DNA of 64,000 nucleotides from Nocardiopsis sp. CNT312 (GCF_000515115.1 NZ_AZXF01000014.1:86614-150613), one strand, 5' to 3'; shown: positions 49,149-58,906, numbered from the stretch's first letter. The notes: generated by a model from the sequence alone, not told the origin. Made by a program: numbers and translations.

Positions 49149-50870
49149 ATGATGTCCAAGGACAGGGACGCCGAGGGCGCGGAGGAGTTCAGGGCCGCGC
49201 GCGACCTGCTGCTGCGCCACCGCGAGGACCGGGCACGGGCGCACCGGGAGTTCGCCTGGCCCTCATCCGACAGGTTCAACTGGGCCCTGGACTACTTCGA
49301 CCCCCTGGGCGAGACCATTCCCGACCGGACGGCCCTGTGGATCGTGGAGGAGAACGGCGAGGAGGCCAAGTACACCTACCGGCACCTGTCCGAGCGCTCC
49401 TCCCAGGTGGCGAACTGGCTGATCGGCCAGGGGGTACGCCCCGGCGACCGGATCATGCTCATGCTCGGCAACCAGGTGGAGCTGTGGGAGACCCTGCTCG
49501 CCGCCGTGAAACTGGGCGCCGTGGTGACGCCCACCCCCCCGGCCCTGACCGACGGCGATCTGGCCGACCGCCTGGAGCGGGGCGCCGTCGCACACGTGGT
49601 GTGCACCCCCGACGACACGAAGCGGTTCGAGGCCTTCGAGGGGCACTGGACCCGTGTGTGCGTGGGCTACATGGACGGGTGGCTGAGTTACCCCGACTCC
49701 GAGCACGCCGCCCTGGATTTCGCGCCGCCGCACGCCACCGACCCCGACGACCCCCTGCTGCTGTACTTCACCTCCGGGACCACCGCCCTGCCCAAACCGG
49801 TGACGCACACGCAGCGGTCCTACCCCGTGGGACACCTGTCGACCATGTTCTGGCTGGGCGTCCAGCCTGCCGACATCCACCTGAACGTCTCCCCTCCGGG
49901 GTGGGCCAAGCACGCCTACGGCAGCATGTTCGCCCCCTGGAACGCCGAGGCGACCGTCCTCGTCGTCAACCAGAGCGGCCTGGACGCCGAACTGCTGCTG
50001 GACGAGATCGAGCGCTGCGGCGTGACCACGATGTGCGCTCCCCCGATGGTGTGGCGGGCGCTCGTCCGGACCGGTCTGGCGTCGCGGACGGTCCGTGTGC
50101 GCGAGGCGGTCGCGGCCGGCGAGCCGCTCCCCTCCGACCTGGTCGACCGGGTGCGCGACGCCTGGGGCGTCACGGTCCGCGACGGCTTCGGACAGACGGA
50201 GACGACCCTGCTCATCGGCAACGCCCCCGGGCAGCCGGTCACACCGGGATCGATGGGCCTGCCGATGCCCGGATACGACATCGAACTCCTCGAACAGGAC
50301 AGCGGTGAGCCGACCGACTCCGGCGAGATCTGTGTGGACCTCTCGGGGGCCCCGGCCGGGATGATGGCCGGCTACGCCGACGGCTCGGACGCGCCGCGCA
50401 AGGAGGAGCAGGGCGACTTCTACCGCACCGGCGACATCGCCACACGCGGCCCCGACGGCCGCCTCACCTATGTCGGCCGAACCGACGACGTCTTCAAGGC
50501 GTCGAACTATCGCGTCTCACCATTCGAGATAGAGAACACACTCATCGAGCACGAGTACGTCCGCGAGGCGGCCGTCGTCCCCTCCCCCGACCCGCTGCGC
50601 CTGTCCGTCGCCAAGGCCTTCATCGTCCTCACCGACGGGGTGCCTCCGGACGCCGACACGGCCCGCACCATCCTCGCCTACGCCCGCGAGCACCTCTCGC
50701 CCCACATGAGGGTGCGCCGCCTGGAGTTCGCCGAACTCCCCAGAAGCTCCTCGGGTAAGATCAGCCGCACGAGGCTACGCCAGGCCGAGGCCGAGCGCGG
50801 CACCATGGCGGACGGCGCGCGCAACCCGTGCGAGTTCTGGGAGGAGGACCTCCCCGGTCTGAAGGGCTGA
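49149..50870 (+). CDS. AMP-forming acyl-CoA synthetase
   Basis: A 573-residue ANL-superfamily ligase that activates a carboxylic acid with ATP and CoA. ATP loop YFTSGTTALPKPV (the usual Gly is Ala), A5 region DGFGQTETTLLIGN, A7 FYRTGDIATRGPDGRLTYVGR, hinge GRTDDVFKASNYRVSPFEIE, and the catalytic Lys in LPRSSSGKISRTRLR. The N-terminal DRFNWALDYFDPLG and WAKHAYGSMFAPWN resemble medium-chain acyl-CoA synthetases. GGAGG precedes the start; ATGs at 49149 and 49152 are both possible. The substrate may be a medium-chain or aromatic acid. Confidence 0.92.
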   Translation: MMSKDRDAEGAEEFRAARDLLLRHREDRARAHREFAWPSSDRFNWALDYFDPLGETIPDRTALWIVEENGEEAKYTYRHLSERSSQVANWLIGQGVRPGDRIMLMLGNQVELWETLLAAVKLGAVVTPTPPALTDGDLADRLERGAVAHVVCTPDDTKRFEAFEGHWTRVCVGYMDGWLSYPDSEHAALDFAPPHATDPDDPLLLYFTSGTTALPKPVTHTQRSYPVGHLSTMFWLGVQPADIHLNVSPPGWAKHAYGSMFAPWNAEATVLVVNQSGLDAELLLDEIERCGVTTMCAPPMVWRALVRTGLASRTVRVREAVAAGEPLPSDLVDRVRDAWGVTVRDGFGQTETTLLIGNAPGQPVTPGSMGLPMPGYDIELLEQDSGEPTDSGEICVDLSGAPAGMMAGYADGSDAPRKEEQGDFYRTGDIATRGPDGRLTYVGRTDDVFKASNYRVSPFEIENTLIEHEYVREAAVVPSPDPLRLSVAKAFIVLTDGVPPDADTARTILAYAREHLSPHMRVRRLEFAELPRSSSGKISRTRLRQAEAERGTMADGARNPCEFWEEDLPGLKG

Positions 50871-51063
50871 CCCCGCTCCGCGGGGTACCGCCACCCGGAA
50901 GAAGCGCCTCTGACACGATGGGACGCCGGCATCCGGATGCGTGCCGGTCCGCCGCACGGTCCCGGTACGGGAAACCCGCGCCTCCCGTCGCGCCCCGGCC
51001 CGTCCGCACTACTGTTCTCCGTGGCGACATCCAGCACCGACAGACGGGACCTGAGGAAGCACG

Positions 51064-52122
51064 ATGCCCAACACCAACGACACCCGGGTGGCCAGCTACC
51101 AACCGCTCATCGCGCCCCGTGACCTGATCGCCGAACTGCCGCTGAGCGCCGGGCAGGCCGCCCTCGTCTCGTCCTCCCGCGCCGAGGTCAAGCGCGTGAT
51201 CGACGGCGAGGACGACCGGCTCCTGGTCGTCGTCGGCCCCTGCTCGGTGCACGACACCGCGTCGGCGATGGACTACGCCCACCGGCTGGTCGAACTCGTG
51301 CCCTCCGTACGCGACGACCTGTGCGTGGTCATGCGCGTGTACTTCGAGAAGCCGCGCACCACCGTGGGCTGGAAGGGCCTGATCAACGACCCGGCCCTGG
51401 ACGACACCTACGACGTGCACCGCGGGCTGCGCACCGCCCGCAAGCTGCTGCTGGACATCAACGCGCTGGGGCTGCCGGCCGGCACCGAGTTCCTCGACCC
51501 GATCACCCCCCAGTACATCGCCGACGCCGTGACGTGGGGGGCCATCGGCGCCCGGACCACCGAGTCCCAGGTACACCGCCAACTGAGCAGCGGCCTGAGC
51601 ACCCCGGTGGGCTTCAAGAACGGCACCGACGGCGACGTGCAGGTGGCGGTCGACGCCGTCGGTGCCGCAGCCGCCTCGCACACCTTCTTCGGGGTGGACC
51701 CGGCCGGGTCCGGGTCCGTCGTCGTCACCGACGGGAACCCGGACTGCCACGTCATCCTGCGCGGCGGCCGCAAGGGGCCCAACTTCGGGGCCGGTCCGGT
51801 CAACGAGGCCCTGGACGTCATCGCCGGAGCGGGGCTGGAGCGCCGCCTGATGATCGACGCCAGCCACGCCAACAGCGGCAAGGACCACACCCGCCAGCCA
51901 GGCGTGGCCGCCGCCATCGGTGCGCAGATCGCCGAGGGCCAGCGGGGCATCGTCGGCGTCATGCTGGAGAGCTTCCTCGTGGAGGGCGCCCAGAAGCTCG
52001 GCGACCCGGCCGCCCTCACCTACGGGCAGTCCATCACCGACAAGTGCATGGGCTGGGAGACCACCGAGCGGGTGCTCGCCGAACTGGCCGAGTCGGTGCA
52101 ACAGCGCCGCAAGCAGGCATAG
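51064..52122 (+). CDS. 3-deoxy-7-phosphoheptulonate synthase, class I (AroF/G/H type)
   Basis: A 352-residue DAHP synthase, first enzyme of the shikimate pathway, joining phosphoenolpyruvate and erythrose 4-phosphate. Family segments: VVVGPCSVHDTASAMDYA, MRVYFEKPRTTVGWKGLINDP, GLPAGTEFLDPITPQYIAD, GARTTESQVHRQLSSGLS, VGFKNGTDGD, LRGGRKGPNFG, MIDASHANSGKDH. This is the E. coli-like class I; many actinobacteria rely on class II, so this copy may be an extra enzyme. The N-terminal regulatory element (VASYQPLIAPRDLIAELPL) is retained, so feedback inhibition is likely. Confidence 0.94.
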   Translation: MPNTNDTRVASYQPLIAPRDLIAELPLSAGQAALVSSSRAEVKRVIDGEDDRLLVVVGPCSVHDTASAMDYAHRLVELVPSVRDDLCVVMRVYFEKPRTTVGWKGLINDPALDDTYDVHRGLRTARKLLLDINALGLPAGTEFLDPITPQYIADAVTWGAIGARTTESQVHRQLSSGLSTPVGFKNGTDGDVQVAVDAVGAAAASHTFFGVDPAGSGSVVVTDGNPDCHVILRGGRKGPNFGAGPVNEALDVIAGAGLERRLMIDASHANSGKDHTRQPGVAAAIGAQIAEGQRGIVGVMLESFLVEGAQKLGDPAALTYGQSITDKCMGWETTERVLAELAESVQQRRKQA

Positions 52123-52130
52123 GAGCGGCC

Positions 52131-52161
52131 CCGGGGACCGGCCGCCTCGGCCGGTCCCCGG
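52131..52161. terminator. Bidirectional terminator between DAHP synthase and beta-lactamase genes
   Basis: A perfect 13-bp stem (52131-52143 with 52149-52161) with a 5-base loop lies between the ends of two convergent genes. No T tract is present. Confidence 0.75.
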
Positions 52162-52164
52162 CCC

Positions 52165-53055
52165 TCACGCGGTGAGCGCCTCAGCGGGCAGGACCTCCAG
52201 CGCGACGAGTAGTTCGCGGCCGAGCGGCTCGCGCAGTTGCACGTCCGCGTCCTGCGCCACGTCGATGCGCAGTGCGAACGTGTGCAGCTCCGTGCCGCGT
52301 TCCACCCAGCCGACCCACCACCCGGGGGCCGGGTCCATGTCCGCGCCCCAACCGGTCTTGGCGACCAGTACGTAGTCGTCGGTTCTCTCGTGCACGGCGA
52401 TCTCACGCACCGCACGCTGGTGCTCGACGTCCACCGGAAGCTCGGCGCGGGCCAGGCCGGCCAGAAACGCCACCTGATCCATCGCCGAGATCTCCAACGG
52501 CCCCTCCAGCCAGAAGCGGTCCACCGCGTCCGTGCCGCCCACGTCCCGGCCGCCGTAGCCGAACCGGTCCACCCAGGCGGCCATCCGGTCGTGGCCGATC
52601 CGGCGGGCGATCTCCTGGTACACGGGCACGTTGGAGGCCGGCAGCGCCTCGCGCATGCTCATGTCCCGCTCCCAGGCGGGGACCGGCTGGGGCCCGCCGC
52701 CGTAGGGGATCACCTCGTCGACGTCGGTGACCGCCCCCGTCTGAAGGGCGATCAGCGAGTTGACCAGCTTGAACGTCGAGGCGGGCACGGCACGGCGCTG
52801 GGCCTGTTCGGGGGCGACGACCGTAGCCCGGCTCCGTTCGGTGTCGTAGAGGACGAAGGTGCCCTCCACGCCCGCCCGCTCGAACATCGCCTCCAGATCC
52901 TCACGTTCGGCCGCGGGGACGTCCCCGCCCACGCGCTCGGCGGGGAGCGCCTCGGTGCGGACGCGGTCGGCCGCGCCGGTCTCGCTCGGCCCGCACGCGG
53001 TGGCGGTGGTCAGGACCAGGACGCACCCGGCGGTCAGTACGGCTGCACGGGGCAC
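52165..53055 (-). CDS. Class D (OXA-type) beta-lactamase, putative lipoprotein
   Basis: A 296-residue serine hydrolase. Active-site S-x-x-K is Ser93-T-F-Lys96 (VPASTFKLVNSLIALQTG); the second motif S-x-V is ASNVPVYQEIARRIG; the Y-G-N box appears as YGGRDVGG; W-LEGPLEISAMDQVAFLAGL is the class D omega-region; and KTGWG is the final box. The N-terminal signal ends in ATAC (Cys21), a lipobox-like site. GTG 53055 has GGGAG five bases upstream. It would open beta-lactam rings. A penicillin-sensing role (BlaR-like) is less likely because no membrane domain is present. Confidence 0.9.
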   Translation of the reverse strand: MPRAAVLTAGCVLVLTTATACGPSETGAADRVRTEALPAERVGGDVPAAEREDLEAMFERAGVEGTFVLYDTERSRATVVAPEQAQRRAVPASTFKLVNSLIALQTGAVTDVDEVIPYGGGPQPVPAWERDMSMREALPASNVPVYQEIARRIGHDRMAAWVDRFGYGGRDVGGTDAVDRFWLEGPLEISAMDQVAFLAGLARAELPVDVEHQRAVREIAVHERTDDYVLVAKTGWGADMDPAPGWWVGWVERGTELHTFALRIDVAQDADVQLREPLGRELLVALEVLPAEALTA

Positions 53056-53184
53056 TGTTCTCCCACTTTCGAACGGCGGCTCCACGGCTCGTCTCGCCCA
53101 CGATAACGCCCCCGAACCCGCCGTAGGCGCAAATCCACGGGCCGGTTGCCGCGACCGCTCCCGGGCACCGTCCGCGGCCGCTGC

Positions 53185-53190
53185 TAGGCT
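53185..53190 (+). promoter_or_regulatory. Possible -10 element for the glycine riboswitch transcript
   Basis: TAGGCT lies about 85 bases before the riboswitch and resembles an actinobacterial -10 hexamer. No good -35 hexamer is found at the right distance, so this is a weak call. Confidence 0.3.
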
Positions 53191-53269
53191 GAGGGCGTTG
53201 CCGGACCCGCGCGAAGCCGCGGACCACGCCGACCGCCGGGCGCACCGCCCCCTCCCGCGACTGCGGCGG

Positions 53270-53360
53270 ACCGCTCCCGGAGAGCACCGGGGCGGGACCA
53301 CGCCGACCGCGCGGTGAAACTCTCAGGCACCGGCGGCGGAGGGGGAGGATGGCAACGCCG
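53270..53360 (+). ncRNA. Glycine riboswitch controlling the gcv-glyA operon
   Basis: The leader before gcvT has the aptamer landmarks of glycine riboswitches: a 5' GGAGAGCACCGGGG segment (53280-53292), CACGCCGACCGCG, and the hallmark AAACTCTCAGGCAC (53317-53330), closing in GGAGGGGGAGG. Only one complete aptamer is visible. A 16-nt stretch within it (53295-53310) also occurs 74 bases upstream (53221-53236). Glycine-bound RNA normally switches the downstream cleavage genes on, and the placement in front of gcvT fits this. Confidence 0.85.
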
Positions 53361-53395
53361 CACACGACACCAAGCCCCTCCTCTCGGGAGTGCCC

Positions 53396-54511
53396 ATGTC
53401 AGAACCCGCCTCCGCGCCGCGCGCCACGGCGCTGCGCGAGATCCACGAACAGGCAGGCGCCACCCTGGTCGACTTCGCCGGATGGCTGATGCCGCTGCGC
53501 TACGGCAGCGAGACCGCCGAGCACCGGGCGGTGCGCCGGGCGGCGGGCCTGTTCGACCTCTCGCACATGGGCGAGATCCGCGTAAGCGGCCCCGAGGCGG
53601 ACCTGGCCCTGGACTACGCGCTGGTCGGCCACCTGTCCAAGGTGAAGGTCGGCCGTGCCCGCTACACCATGATCACCTCCGCCGACGGCGGTGTCCTGGA
53701 CGACCTCATCGTCTACCGCCTGGGCGGCGAGGAGTACCTCGTCGTGGCCAACGCCGCCAACACCGCGACGGTTGCCGGTGCCCTGGCCGAACGCGCCGAG
53801 ACCTTCGACGCACAGGTCACCGACGAGTCCGCCGACCACGCGCTGATCGCCGTGCAGGGGCCCCGCGCGGTGGACGTCCTCGCCCCGCTCACCGACGCCG
53901 AGCTCGGTGCAATCCGCTACTACGCGGGCTACGAGCACACCGTCGCCGACCACCCCGTCCTCCTCGCCCGCACCGGCTACACCGGCGAGGACGGGTTCGA
54001 GATCTTCGTGCGCCCCGCCGACGGGGCCCCCGCCCTCTGGCGCGCGCTCATGGAGTCGGGCGCCGGGCAGGGCCTGGTGCCGGCGGGCCTCTCCGCCCGC
54101 GACACCCTGCGCCTGGAGGCAGGCATGCCCCTGTACGGGCAGGAGCTCACTGCCGACCTCACCCCCTTCGACGCCGGCCTGGGCCGCGTCGTCACGTTCG
54201 ACAAGCCCGGTGACTTCGTCGGCCGCGCCGCCCTGGAGGCAGCCGCGCTCACCTCCCGGGAGCGCCGCCTCATCGGCCTGGCCTCCCGCGGCCGCCGCCC
54301 CCTGCGCCGGGGCCAGGAGGTACTGCGCGACGGCACGGCCGTGGGCACCGTCACCAGCGGCGCCCCCTCCCCCACACTGAGCCGCCCCATCGCCATGGCC
54401 TACGTGGACGGTGACCTCGACACCGCCACCGGCACGTTCTCCGTGGACGTGCGGGGGCGCGCCGAGGAGGTCGACGTCGTCGAACTCCCGTTCTACAAGC
54501 GGTCGGCGTAG
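53396..54511 (+). CDS. gcvT: Glycine cleavage system aminomethyltransferase (T protein)
   Basis: A 371-residue T protein, which moves the methylene group from the lipoyl arm of GcvH to tetrahydrofolate and releases ammonia. Landmarks are FDLSHMGEIRVSGP, TGYTGEDGFEIFV, GLSARDTLRLEAGMPLYGQEL (folate site), and a C-terminal GTVTSGAPSPTLSRPIAMAYVD. ATG 53396 has GGAG five bases upstream; an in-frame GTG six bases earlier is less likely. It leads gcvT-gcvH-glyA behind a glycine riboswitch; no gcvP is in the window. Confidence 0.97.
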   Translation: MSEPASAPRATALREIHEQAGATLVDFAGWLMPLRYGSETAEHRAVRRAAGLFDLSHMGEIRVSGPEADLALDYALVGHLSKVKVGRARYTMITSADGGVLDDLIVYRLGGEEYLVVANAANTATVAGALAERAETFDAQVTDESADHALIAVQGPRAVDVLAPLTDAELGAIRYYAGYEHTVADHPVLLARTGYTGEDGFEIFVRPADGAPALWRALMESGAGQGLVPAGLSARDTLRLEAGMPLYGQELTADLTPFDAGLGRVVTFDKPGDFVGRAALEAAALTSRERRLIGLASRGRRPLRRGQEVLRDGTAVGTVTSGAPSPTLSRPIAMAYVDGDLDTATGTFSVDVRGRAEEVDVVELPFYKRSA

Positions 54512-54560
54512 AGCGGCGCACCGCACGGACGACGCACAACACATTCCAAGGAGAGCCGAA

Positions 54561-54941
54561 GTGAGCGTTCCCACGAATCTGGGTTACACCGCCGACCACG
54601 AGTGGGTCCTGGTCGAGGGCGACATCGCCACGGTCGGGGTCACGGCCTACGCCGCCGACGCGCTGGGGGACGTCGTCTTCGTCGACCTCCCCGAACCGGG
54701 TACCGAGGTGACCGCAGGAGCGCCCTGCGGCGAGGTGGAGTCCACCAAGTCCGTCAGCGAGGTGTACTCGCCGGTGAGCGGCGAGATCACCGAGGTCAAC
54801 GCGGCGCTGGAGAGCGCACCTGAGACGATCAACCAGGCCCCCTACGGAGACGGATGGCTGTTCCAGGCCCGTGTCTTCGCAGAACCCACCGACCTGCTCT
54901 CCGCACAGGAGTACGAGCAGATGACCAAGGACGAGGAGTAG
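54561..54941 (+). CDS. gcvH: Glycine cleavage system H protein
   Basis: A 126-residue lipoyl carrier that shuttles the aminomethyl group between P, T and L proteins. The lipoylated residue is Lys63 in [15 protein letters not shown], and [12 protein letters not shown] and a C-terminal WLFQARV segment complete the fold. GTG 54561 follows AAGGAGA. It is 49 bases after gcvT and 7 bases before glyA. Confidence 0.97.
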   Translation: MSVPTNLGYTADHEWVLVEGDIATVGVTAYAADALGDVVFVDLPEPGTEVTAGAPCGEVESTKSVSEVYSPVSGEITEVNAALESAPETINQAPYGDGWLFQARVFAEPTDLLSAQEYEQMTKDEE

Positions 54942-54948
54942 GCCACCG

Positions 54949-56220
<1,272 letters not shown>

Positions 56221-56390
56221 TCCCGCGCGGGGCGCACGAGCGTCCCGCGCCGCCGGACGGGTCCGGACAAAGCTGTGCCCCGGGTGGCGTGCGCTGTGCA
56301 GAGGCGGCCCGGGGCGTACGTCTCCGACGGTACCATGCGGTCTCCGACGCGAACAGCCCCGAACCGCGGACGAGACGCCAGGAGGCCCCG

Positions 56391-57044
56391 TTGAGCGACG
56401 GCATGCCGGGGTGGATGTACACCGTCTACTCGCGACCGCGCCTGGCCCCCTACATCGCCGTCTGCGACGGGGACACCACCCGGGCCGCCGAGCTGTACCA
56501 CTGGAACGTCGCCGTCTCCTCCGCGTTCTACCAGCCCCTGCACGTCCTCGAACTGGCCCTGCGCAACTCCGTGCACGACCGGCTCTCCGAGCACTTCGAC
56601 CGCGCCGACTGGTGGCGGGAGGCGCCGCTGCACCGCGAGAGCGCCCGGCTCGTGGCCAAGGCCGAGCGCAACTGCCGCAAACGGGGCTCCCCCGCCGCGC
56701 CGGACGACATCGTCACCGAACTGTCCTTCGGGTTCTGGGCCTTCCTCCTGGTCGCCCAGTACGACCGCACCCTGTGGCGCGCGGTCCTGCACCGCGCCTT
56801 CCCCCACTACCGCGGCCCGCGTGCCGACCTGCACCGGGAGCTGGACTACCTGCGCACGTTCCGCAACCGGATCATGCACCACGAGCCCATCCACCACCGC
56901 CACCTGAAGGCGGACCACGACACGATCTACCGGATCCTGTCCTGGATCAGCACCGAGGCGGCCTCCGGGGTCCGGTACCTGGACCGGGTCCCCGAGCTCC
57001 TCCTGGTCGAGGGGCAGGTCCGCGGCACCGCCCCGCCCCCCTGA
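56391..57044 (+). CDS. Abi-like protein with HEPN-type motif (possible abortive-infection protein)
   Basis: A 217-residue helical protein resembling the Abi-like (AbiD/F) family of phage-defence proteins. The segment YHWNVAVSSAFYQPLHVLEL leads to ALRNSVHDRL; later, TFRNRIMHHEPI contains R158-x4-H163, the HEPN ribonuclease motif. ELSFGFWAFLL is also typical of the family. TTG 56391 was preferred since AGGAGG lies five bases upstream; the ATG at 56403 is the alternative. It stands alone on the plus strand beside a convergent toxin-antitoxin pair. It may act as a phage-triggered RNase, but that is inference. Confidence 0.75.
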   Translation: MSDGMPGWMYTVYSRPRLAPYIAVCDGDTTRAAELYHWNVAVSSAFYQPLHVLELALRNSVHDRLSEHFDRADWWREAPLHRESARLVAKAERNCRKRGSPAAPDDIVTELSFGFWAFLLVAQYDRTLWRAVLHRAFPHYRGPRADLHRELDYLRTFRNRIMHHEPIHHRHLKADHDTIYRILSWISTEAASGVRYLDRVPELLLVEGQVRGTAPPP

Positions 57045-57110
57045 GAGCACCGCGAGCCCCGGTGACCACGGCGGTTGCTGTCCACGGAAACGACGGAACC
57101 AGCCCTTCCG

Positions 57111-57371
57111 TCAGTCGTCGACGGTCGAACGATGGTCCACATGAACGACGACGATGACCAGACGCCCCCGTTCGACGGTGTAGACCACCCGGTAGTCCCC
57201 CACCCGGAGCCGGCGGTGCCCTGCGACCCCCACAAGTGCAGCGGTGCCGAACGCGAAGGGACCGGACTCCAGTTCTGCGAGCTTGCGCAGAATCGCCATG
57301 GCCTGTTCACGGGGGATCTTACGGAGTTCGGCCTGAGCCTCGACCTTGAAGACCGTGACGTACTTACTCAT
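57111..57371 (-). CDS. RelE/ParE-family toxin
   Basis: An 86-residue RelE-fold mRNA interferase-like toxin: KVEAQAELRKIPREQAMAILRKLAEL, then GVAGHRRLRVGDYRVVYTVERG with the typical R-x-G-D-Y-R-V-x-Y motif, and a final VVHVDHRSTVDD. The conserved C-terminal region fits ribosome-dependent RelE enzymes that cleave mRNA. The ATG at 57371 overlaps the antitoxin gene by 8 bases, the antitoxin being upstream, which gives tight coupling. Confidence 0.93.
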   Translation of the reverse strand: MSKYVTVFKVEAQAELRKIPREQAMAILRKLAELESGPFAFGTAALVGVAGHRRLRVGDYRVVYTVERGRLVIVVVHVDHRSTVDD

Positions 57372-57615
57372 CACGTCCCAACGTCTCAGCCATCACCTCG
57401 GTCATGGGTACCGTCGGGGAGTCGCGGCGTTCCTCGATGAGCCGCCGCAACTCCCCTTCGTCGCGGCGTCTGGCCCGTTCGAGAACCTCCATCGGCACGA
57501 AGGCCCCCACAGCCCTGCCGTTTCTGGTGACCACAGTCGATTCACCCGCCTTGGCCCGATCGATGGCTTCGGCCAGGTGCGCCCGGAACTCACGGGAGGA
57601 AAGCGTCTCAGTCAT
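57364..57615 (-). CDS. Phd/YefM-family antitoxin
   Basis: An 83-residue antitoxin. The N-terminal DNA-binding region reads LSSREFRAHLAEAIDRAKAGESTVVTRNGRAVGAFVPME, typical Phd/YefM, and the charged C-terminus (RARRRDEGELRRLIEERRDS) binds the toxin. The ATG at 57615 was chosen because upstream sequence is not antitoxin-like. It precedes the RelE-like toxin gene with overlap. A possible autoregulatory palindrome lies just upstream. Confidence 0.92.
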   Translation of the reverse strand: MTETLSSREFRAHLAEAIDRAKAGESTVVTRNGRAVGAFVPMEVLERARRRDEGELRRLIEERRDSPTVPMTEVMAETLGRDE

Positions 57616-57620
57616 GACTA

Positions 57621-57650
57621 CAGAGCACCCAGAGTTCTCTGTGTACACAA
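57621..57650 (-). promoter_or_regulatory. Operator-like palindromes upstream of the toxin-antitoxin genes
   Basis: TGTGTACACA (57641-57650) is a perfect 10-nt palindrome containing TGTACA, the core of YefM-type operators. Beside it, ACAGAG-N11-CTCTGT (57621-57643) forms a second inverted repeat. Both lie within 35 bases of the antitoxin ATG, where antitoxin or antitoxin-toxin complexes normally bind. The promoter itself is not clear. Confidence 0.6.
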
Positions 57651-57708
57651 TGCAGAAAAGCTCGCGGTGAGGGAGACACGGCGCGCACACCCCGGCACGG
57701 CCTGAGGG

Positions 57709-58299
57709 TCAGGCCAGTTCGCGGCGCGGGGCCCGCACGGGGGCCGCCATCGACATCCGCACCACCGCGGGGATGCGCCCCAGCCCCAGGGCGTGGCGCA
57801 GGTTGGCCAGCGCCTCGGCGCTCACGCGCTCCCACACCGCCGTGACGTCGGCGTCCTCCTCCAGGGTCAGCGCCAGCCGCAGGTGGGGCGCGTTTCCGGA
57901 CTCGGTCAGACGCGCCCGGGCCCGGCGCACGCCCGGATAGTCGGAGACCTCCCGTTCGAGGGCACCGCGCGCCACGCCCTCGCTCATCTCCACCCGCCCG
58001 TCGCCCCGGCCGTCGAGCACCACCCTGCCCACGGTGTCGTTCATCCCCTGCAACAGGAGCCACCGCAGCGCAAGGAAACCCGCGAGGAGCGCGACCGCGA
58101 CCGCGGCGTAGGGCATCCACCGCTGTTCCAGCACACCCCCCGTCCACGCTCCGGCAAGGGTGTCCCGCGCGACCTCCGGCCCCAGGAGCCCGCGCCCGGC
58201 TGCCAGCGCGACCAGGCCCAAGGCGAGCAGGAGTCCGCCCACGACGACCAGACCCAGACGGTTGCCCCGGGCCGACCTGCGACTCATGTCCCGCCCCAT
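57709..58299 (-). CDS. AmaP-like alkaline-shock membrane anchor protein
   Basis: A 196-residue protein with two N-terminal membrane helices (about 17-38 and 62-86) and a cytosolic C-terminal domain, the layout of AmaP, which tethers Asp23 to the membrane in Firmicutes. The cytosolic part (VEMSEGVARGALEREVSDYPGVRRARARLTESG) is distantly Asp23-like. GGAGG lies six bases before the ATG at 58299. It is the last gene of the Asp23 operon and starts one base after the preceding stop codon. Confidence 0.8.
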   Translation of the reverse strand: MGRDMSRRSARGNRLGLVVVGGLLLALGLVALAAGRGLLGPEVARDTLAGAWTGGVLEQRWMPYAAVAVALLAGFLALRWLLLQGMNDTVGRVVLDGRGDGRVEMSEGVARGALEREVSDYPGVRRARARLTESGNAPHLRLALTLEEDADVTAVWERVSAEALANLRHALGLGRIPAVVRMSMAAPVRAPRRELA

Positions 58300-58300
58300 G

Positions 58301-58906
58301 TCAGTCCTCCGCGTGCCGCACGTCCGTGGCGATCCGCATACTGCGCAGCGGTGCCAACTCCTCCAGACGGCGCTCCACGGCGGCCGTCACCTCTGCCGGG
58401 AGGCCGCCCCAGTCGGGCATCCGTGTGCGTACGTACACCCTGATCCGCTGCCCCCGGACCACGACGTCCGCACTGTCGACCCCGCCGACCTCCCGCGCCG
58501 CGGAGGCCACCGTCCGGCGCAGCGCCGACCGGGTCAGCCCGACCACCAGGGCCGGGTCGTCGGTGCGCAGCGCGGTCCACCGGCCGGTGCCGGGGGCCAG
58601 AGCCAGGGCGATCAGGGCCAGACCGATCAGGGCCAGCACCCCGGAGGCGACCTGTACCGACGGCTGCGACCACGTGGTGGCCGCGGCGTAGTCGGCCGCG
58701 GCCTCGACGGGCAGCACGCGCAACGGCGTGCCCGCAAGGGCGGAGATCACTTCGGCGGCCGACAGCACGGCCAGGAGCAGGACCACCGTCGCGGTGGCCA
58801 CGGCGGGCCAAGACCGCCGGGGGCGGAACGTGTGGATCGCCACGCGCTTCGCCCGGCGGTCGGCCCCCTGGTCGGGACGGCCCAGCACCTCTTCCACGGT
58901 GGTCAT
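58301..58906 (-). CDS. Membrane protein with DUF6286-like Asp23-related domain
   Basis: A 201-residue protein with two membrane helices (about 30-55 and 85-105; ATATVVLLLAVLSAAEVISAL and VLALIGLALIALALAP). The C-terminal soluble domain (GLTRSALRRTVASAAREVGGVDSADVVVRGQRIRVYVRT) recalls Asp23/Gls24 folds. Among actinobacterial genes it sits in the Asp23 operon. It starts one base after the preceding gene's stop codon, so translation is coupled. The exact role is unknown; a stress-linked envelope function is likely. Confidence 0.78.
   Translation of the reverse strand: MTTVEEVLGRPDQGADRRAKRVAIHTFRPRRSWPAVATATVVLLLAVLSAAEVISALAGTPLRVLPVEAAADYAAATTWSQPSVQVASGVLALIGLALIALALAPGTGRWTALRTDDPALVVGLTRSALRRTVASAAREVGGVDSADVVVRGQRIRVYVRTRMPDWGGLPAEVTAAVERRLEELAPLRSMRIATDVRHAED

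Noticed and set aside
53221..53262. A full second glycine aptamer
   Set aside because: The upstream copy has the shared 16-mer but lacks the CTCTCAGG half, so it is reported as a possible relic rather than an aptamer.
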